64,000 nucleotides of DNA, from contig JADJIA010000003.1 of assembly GCA_016707285.1 (NCBI GenBank), positions 62,001-126,000 on the forward strand, given 5' to 3'. This DNA is from Ignavibacteriales bacterium. GTDB taxonomy: Bacteria > Bacteroidota > Ignavibacteria > Ignavibacteriales > Ignavibacteriaceae. A program made the translations under genes and the position numbers. Shown here in pieces: positions 59,819-64,000 of this stretch (the first letter of the stretch is position 1; every line of letters begins with the position of its first letter). The notes beneath the pieces were generated by a model, which saw only the letters and a list, made by a program, of their open reading frames with translations, made no database searches and was not told where the DNA came from.

Positions 59819-61948
59819 ATGAAAAAATATCTTTTATTAGTTTTAACATCAGCATATTTCATTGTTTCTGCTCAACTTACCTCACTTAATCCATTTGATG
59901 ACATCGACGCGTTCACCTCTGTGACTGCTTCCGGAAATTTCCTGCTCCTGGGGACGGATAAAAACAAGATCATCAGAAGTACCGATGCCGGTGGTTCTTG
60001 GAGCAAGGTTGAAATAAGCATCCCTACAGGTATAAATAAGCTTCATCATTCAGGTGGTGCAGTTTTCGGGGTAGGGAATAGTGGAACTGTAATAAAATCT
60101 ACTGACTATGGGCTAACATGGTTGGCCCTTACCACAAATACTACTTCTGATCTTTTAGACATCTCATCGGTAAATCCATTTGTGATAGTTGCCTGCGGAT
60201 CTGATGGTACTATTCTCAGAACAACTGATGGTGGGGTTTCGTGGTCGGTTTCAAATCCTGTCGCATACCGTCTTAACTCCGTCCGGTTTTCCACATTGCT
60301 GACAGGTTGGGTTGCAGGGGATGATGGTATGGTGATAAAGACGACTGATGGTGGTAACTCATGGAACCAGGTAACAGGTGCAAGTGGAGCTTTTAATTAT
60401 GCTGTGATTTCACTTTTCGGAGAAGATGGGATATTTCTATTTAGTCGTGAGGGTCAAGCGATGGTTTCAACTGATGGAGGCTTGAACTGGGCATACGACT
60501 TCCTACCTGTCTATATGGTTGGTGACACAGTTGTGGCAGCATGGAATTACAGTAGGGATACGGCGGTTTTTGCAGATGACGGTGGAGGTCTTTCGATTCT
60601 GGCGCTTACACCTAATGGGTTCAGACACGGGAGATACACCGGCAATGCTCCGATACTCTCAAAATACTTTGATGTATTCAGGACGGAGGAGAAAAAATTC
60701 TTAGCCGTGGGTCGGGGGCCCTCAATGTCTCGATTGGAGTTAAACAACACTTGGACTCCATTGATAACGATGTTAAAAGGGAGAAACCTTCGATTTTTGA
60801 AATTTGCAGAAAACGGCACAGGTTTGGTTGCGGGCTATCAAGATGGCAGTAACCCTGATAAGTCGGATATTTTCGTTACTTCGGATAGAGGGGTCTCCTG
60901 GAAATTATCGACATCCACGACATATCTGACTAATTTGAAGACAATCCCGGAAGGTAATTTTTACATAACAGAACTTTATTCCTGGGTTAGCAACGATACT
61001 GGTAAGACCTGGCGTAAACTTCCGGAGGTATCTGCCATTAAACGGGATCTCGTTTTCGTCGATCCTTATACCGGTTACTGTATAGACTATAATTTATCCA
61101 CACCTCCTCCCGGATATGTAAGAGGTCGTTTTTACATCACCAGGAGTGGCGGTACCTCCTGGAATACTTTGAAAACTTACGAATCTTACTCAATCTGGAA
61201 GATTTTTGCGGATAAAGAGGGGAGGGTATGGATAACCGATAATGGTTCCGGTATCGTAAATGTAAGTTTAGACAGCGGAATAACGGTAGCCGAAAAATAT
61301 CTTCCCGGGTTTTATACCGGAGATATGGCAATTGGTGGAAATATTGGGAAACACGGTTATCTTGTATATGATCGTGCGCGGGTGTTTTTTACCACAAATG
61401 GGGGTAGTTCTTTTACAAAAACTTATGAAAACACAGCGATGGTAGCTCAAGCTGTCTCAAATTCAATAGAGGGGCGTTCGCTTATTGTCGGTAATAACGG
61501 TAAGATTATTGCAACTACTGACCATGGTGCCACCTGGCAGCTTCTTCCTCAGTGGACAGCCCTCAATCTGACCTCTGTGTGGTTAATGCCCGATCTTTCA
61601 TTCATTGTGACCACATCAACGGGTGAAGTCCTAAAAGGTGAGCGCCCGGAAATTTTCACCGATGTTGAAGATGAATCGCCCGAATTACCCGTTGATTATA
61701 CACTTGGTAACTACCCCAACCCTTTCAACGGCTCAACCGTGATATATTTCACTCTGCCGGCGGATAATAATTGTCACCTTGAGGTGTTTAACTCGTTGGG
61801 TTCATTGGTGCTTTCTGAAGAGATAAAAGGCATCAGAGGGGAGAACACTTTTAGATTTGATGCAACAGGTATGGAATCGGGCGTATATTTTTATAGAGTA
61901 CGGACTGGAGGAAAATCCCTCACCGGAAAAATGGTCCTGTTGAAATGA
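59819..61948 (+). CDS. Type IX-sorted YCF48/BNR-repeat surface protein
   Basis: 709 residues. Signal peptide MKKYLLLVLTSAYFIVSAQ. Residues about 25-620 contain BNR/YCF48-type blades with the 'STDAGxSWxxV' Asp-box (RSTDAGGSWSKVEI, KSTDYGLTWLALT, RTTDGGVSWSVS, KTTDGGNSWNQVT, VTSDRGVSWKLS, ATTDHGATWQLLP). It ends in an intact sorting tail NYPNPFNGSTVIYFTLPADN ... GVYFYRVRTGGKSLTGKMVLLK. It is probably displayed on or shed from the cell surface. The same architecture opens the last, truncated gene of the window. Confidence 0.9.
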   Translation: MKKYLLLVLTSAYFIVSAQLTSLNPFDDIDAFTSVTASGNFLLLGTDKNKIIRSTDAGGSWSKVEISIPTGINKLHHSGGAVFGVGNSGTVIKSTDYGLTWLALTTNTTSDLLDISSVNPFVIVACGSDGTILRTTDGGVSWSVSNPVAYRLNSVRFSTLLTGWVAGDDGMVIKTTDGGNSWNQVTGASGAFNYAVISLFGEDGIFLFSREGQAMVSTDGGLNWAYDFLPVYMVGDTVVAAWNYSRDTAVFADDGGGLSILALTPNGFRHGRYTGNAPILSKYFDVFRTEEKKFLAVGRGPSMSRLELNNTWTPLITMLKGRNLRFLKFAENGTGLVAGYQDGSNPDKSDIFVTSDRGVSWKLSTSTTYLTNLKTIPEGNFYITELYSWVSNDTGKTWRKLPEVSAIKRDLVFVDPYTGYCIDYNLSTPPPGYVRGRFYITRSGGTSWNTLKTYESYSIWKIFADKEGRVWITDNGSGIVNVSLDSGITVAEKYLPGFYTGDMAIGGNIGKHGYLVYDRARVFFTTNGGSSFTKTYENTAMVAQAVSNSIEGRSLIVGNNGKIIATTDHGATWQLLPQWTALNLTSVWLMPDLSFIVTTSTGEVLKGERPEIFTDVEDESPELPVDYTLGNYPNPFNGSTVIYFTLPADNNCHLEVFNSLGSLVLSEEIKGIRGENTFRFDATGMESGVYFYRVRTGGKSLTGKMVLLK

Positions 61949-62026
61949 GAATCAAGCCCTTATGTTAAACCTGAACGCACTCTTGGACTGTCAAAAAAGG
62001 TCAAAGAATTTTACACAGGAAAGAGA

Positions 62027-63061
62027 ATGAAAGAAAGATCGATAACCGCTGATGTTTTAAAGGGGCTTGCAGTATTATTTATGATTCAGGTGCATATTAT
62101 GGAGGTGTTTGCCGATCCTTCCATTTACGGAAGTATGATTGGGAGGATATCTCTCTTTTTGGGTGGACCGCCTGCCGCACCGGTCTTTATGACTGTAATG
62201 GGTTATTTTCTTTCGAGGACAAATAAAGACTTTAAAACGATGCTATTGCGTGGTGCAAAACTGCTCTTGGGAGGAATTGCACTAAATATAGCCTTAAACT
62301 CTAATCTGCTTTATAAAATTGCCACAGGACAATCAAATGTGAATCCCCTGGATTTTATTTTTGGGATAGATATCCTTGTACTTGCAGGCGTAACAACGAT
62401 TATAATGGCACTGTTGAAAAAGCTTCTTGATGTCAATTTTGTTATTCCGATGATCCTGGCTTTGGTTATTTTTTACCTGACACCAATCATTAACTCAACA
62501 ATTAATGACACATCAGGAAGTATAAGATATTTTGTCTCCGTTTTTGGGGGTGACTCAAGCTGGTCATATTTCCCGTTATTTCCCTGGGCGGCATATCCAC
62601 TTTTAGGATATGGTGTATCGCTATTTATGAAGTCAGAAATGGCGGGAGTTTTTGAGAAAAAAGCTTTGATTTTTCCACTTTTGGTGGTTTGGGTTGTGTG
62701 GGTCGGTTACACAATTGAGTTTGGGGTTGCAACTGCTGCAACACTAAAAAGTTATTATCATCACGGTTTGGAATACGGGTTGTGGGCAGCAGGATTCACG
62801 GGAGGTTTTGCCCTTCTGATCGATCAATTGGTCAATTATTCAAAAGAAAACGAATTCTTCAACTACTTTGCAATGATCGGCAGAAATGTAACTGTGGCTT
62901 ATGTAATTCAGTGGGTAATAATAGGTAATATTGGTTCGGCAGTCTATCGAAGTGTGGGATTAAGAGATTCTTATGTAGCACTGGTTGCCGTGGTTTTGTT
63001 TACCTCTGCTGCTATAATACTGTATGAAAACCGATTAAAATTGAAATTCCTGAATATTTAA
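62027..63061 (+). CDS. DUF1624/HGSNAT-like membrane acyltransferase
   Basis: 344 residues, ten hydrophobic segments. The first helix holds DVLKGLAVLFMIQVHIMEVF, as in the catalytic-domain family of heparan-alpha-glucosaminide N-acetyltransferase (conserved Asp-x-x-x-Gly and His). It continues with GGPPAAPVFMTVMGYFL and FPLFPWAAYPLLGYGVSLF. Such proteins acylate sugars or lipids across the membrane. Acceptor unknown. It is placed between two surface-protein genes, so envelope modification is plausible but not shown. Confidence 0.8.
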   Translation: MKERSITADVLKGLAVLFMIQVHIMEVFADPSIYGSMIGRISLFLGGPPAAPVFMTVMGYFLSRTNKDFKTMLLRGAKLLLGGIALNIALNSNLLYKIATGQSNVNPLDFIFGIDILVLAGVTTIIMALLKKLLDVNFVIPMILALVIFYLTPIINSTINDTSGSIRYFVSVFGGDSSWSYFPLFPWAAYPLLGYGVSLFMKSEMAGVFEKKALIFPLLVVWVVWVGYTIEFGVATAATLKSYYHHGLEYGLWAAGFTGGFALLIDQLVNYSKENEFFNYFAMIGRNVTVAYVIQWVIIGNIGSAVYRSVGLRDSYVALVAVVLFTSAAIILYENRLKLKFLNI

Positions 63062-63111
63062 AATTTTTGATTATTTTGTACGATGTGATTGTGAATGTTT
63101 CCATTCTTTTT

Positions 63112-63127
63112 GCCCGAGTATTCGGGC
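63112..63127. other. Small hairpin upstream of the last gene
   Basis: gcccga-gtat-tcgggc, a perfect 6-bp stem, 45 bp before the ATG at 63172. No T-run. It could end the acyltransferase transcript weakly or regulate the next gene. Confidence 0.45.
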
Positions 63128-63171
63128 GATAAGACACTTTCATTCTGTCAAACTCACTTTGCAGGTTATAT

Positions 63172-64000
63172 ATGAAATCATTTATTACCGTTCTGGTTTT
63201 GTTAATATTTTACTCAACAATTACGGTAGCGCAGACATTTTCACCGCAGGGAACAGAAGCGGTTGTTCCCTGGACAACGAGTTATTACGCAGGATTGGGC
63301 GCCGGGAATATTCAATTTGTAGATTCACTCACAGGCATTAGCTCAAACACTCAAACCGGCAATTTTGCCATAACCACCGACGGCGGTGCGACATGGGCAG
63401 AGCGAGAAAAAACGCCCATTCTCCCCACATTTAATTCCATTTTTATCATTTCCAAAGACACCCTTGTAGCTGTCAGAGACAGTCAATACATTTTTCACAG
63501 CTATGACTCTGGTTTCAGTTGGCAATTGAAATATGATATGGGTAGCAGTGAACGCTTCTCAAACTGTCTCTTTTTTAACAAAAAGCATGGTGTTATTTTT
63601 CCTGCTGAAGGTGGAATCAGGGTAAGCAGTGATCTTGGACTTAACTGGACCAACCTGCCATGGAATTTTGATCCGGTCAAAAAAAACGCAACATGGTCTC
63701 GTGGTCACCTCTTCGTTTATGGGCAGACTTCAGCGGGGGGAGTCGGAATGGTGTTTTCAAGAGACAATGGTTTAACATGGTCAAAAATTAAAGTAAATCT
63801 TACAAGTGTTGTTCGCTTTGAAAGAATTGACGCCGGTTATTTTGTTATTGGTGGTGATCAAAAATTTTACAAAATATCTGAAACAGGTGAAATTCTTGCC
63901 TCGGGTATCAGTCCTCACGACAGGCATAACCCGGACTACTGTTATGTTAGTGACGATGAGATTTGGAGTCTGGATAACAAGGGGTGGACGAGTGATAATG
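63172..64000 (+). CDS. Secreted YCF48/BNR-repeat protein (3' end outside the window)
   Basis: 276 codons to the window edge without a stop. Signal peptide MKSFITVLVLLIFYSTITVA and QTFS. Blades with Asp-boxes: ITTDGGATWAERE, SYDSGFSWQLKY, VSSDLGLNWTNL, FSRDNGLTWSKI. Same style as the protein at 59819. A type IX sorting tail is expected beyond the edge but cannot be seen. Confidence 0.85.
   Translation, partial: MKSFITVLVLLIFYSTITVAQTFSPQGTEAVVPWTTSYYAGLGAGNIQFVDSLTGISSNTQTGNFAITTDGGATWAEREKTPILPTFNSIFIISKDTLVAVRDSQYIFHSYDSGFSWQLKYDMGSSERFSNCLFFNKKHGVIFPAEGGIRVSSDLGLNWTNLPWNFDPVKKNATWSRGHLFVYGQTSAGGVGMVFSRDNGLTWSKIKVNLTSVVRFERIDAGYFVIGGDQKFYKISETGEILASGISPHDRHNPDYCYVSDDEIWSLDNKGWTSDN

Overview
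ORGANISM. The window looks like a free-living, AT-rich Gram-negative bacterium of the Bacteroidota/Chlorobi assemblage, most likely an Ignavibacteria-type lineage (inference). Reasons: several secreted proteins end in the Por/type IX sorting tail (QNYPNPFNP near the start, then ASGVYFYR and KKMVLLK/R); one promoter fits the TTG-19 nt-TAnnTTTG pattern of that group; a bTHX ribosomal-protein gene is present; the Ccm genes run ccmC-ccmD-ccmE-ccmF. No rRNA, tRNA or CRISPR array was found.

LAYOUT. 0-4.5 kb: end of a membrane protein, a DUF2752 pair, TerC, and a secreted CotH/lamin-tail protein with its sorting tail out of frame. 4.5-15.7 kb: an accessory, defence-like island made mostly of broken genes: an AAA/DUF4143 ATPase relic, a truncated adenine methyltransferase, an intact YhcG/DUF1016 nuclease, two frameshifted DUF262 (GmrSD-like) genes, a two-gene membrane/coiled-coil unit I do not recognise, and an intact AAA/DUF4143 ATPase next to the scar of a second copy. 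15.7-32.6 kb: mostly ordinary genes: a serine hydrolase, a secreted WD40-caspase protein, an ATP-grasp enzyme, peptidase T, a 760-residue sigma-region-4-like protein, a 2-hydroxyacid dehydrogenase, a TlpA thioredoxin, a STAS/HATPase switch pair, PdxB, a TonB-type protein, TrhO and bTHX. 32.7-35.1 kb: relics of two secreted proteins between 35-bp direct repeats. 35.5-45.2 kb: a GT39-type transferase, a DUF4097 lipoprotein, an AlbA_2/ATPase regulator bracketed by repeat boxes and an 11-bp iteron array, a PAS histidine kinase with an Asp-less receiver, a TPR protein, Sir2 and RadA. 45.2-47.2 kb: a coupled OLD/AAA15-like ATPase plus DUF4276 pair, probably antiphage. 47.3-64 kb: a secreted protein coupled to clpX, a TPR protein, an aminotransferase, MscS, a Reg_prop lipoprotein, the ccmCDEF operon, and two YCF48/BNR-type secreted proteins around an acyltransferase.

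CROSS-CUTTING POINTS. (1) Nearly every broken gene can be restored by +/-1 changes in short mononucleotide runs, while about 35 ordinary genes are unbroken. This is either real slippage decay of dispensable genes or run-length sequencing error; raw reads would decide. (2) Three accessory ATPase/regulator loci (4.77, 14.3 and 38.4 kb) each carry their own palindromic or iteron boxes, and two are bracketed by them. With the palindrome-coding yhcG, these are the best candidates for something undescribed. (3) Several families of short intergenic repeats (cores ccacggat, gttccgaa, gtactcag, caataatg, acgcagat) recur between genes.
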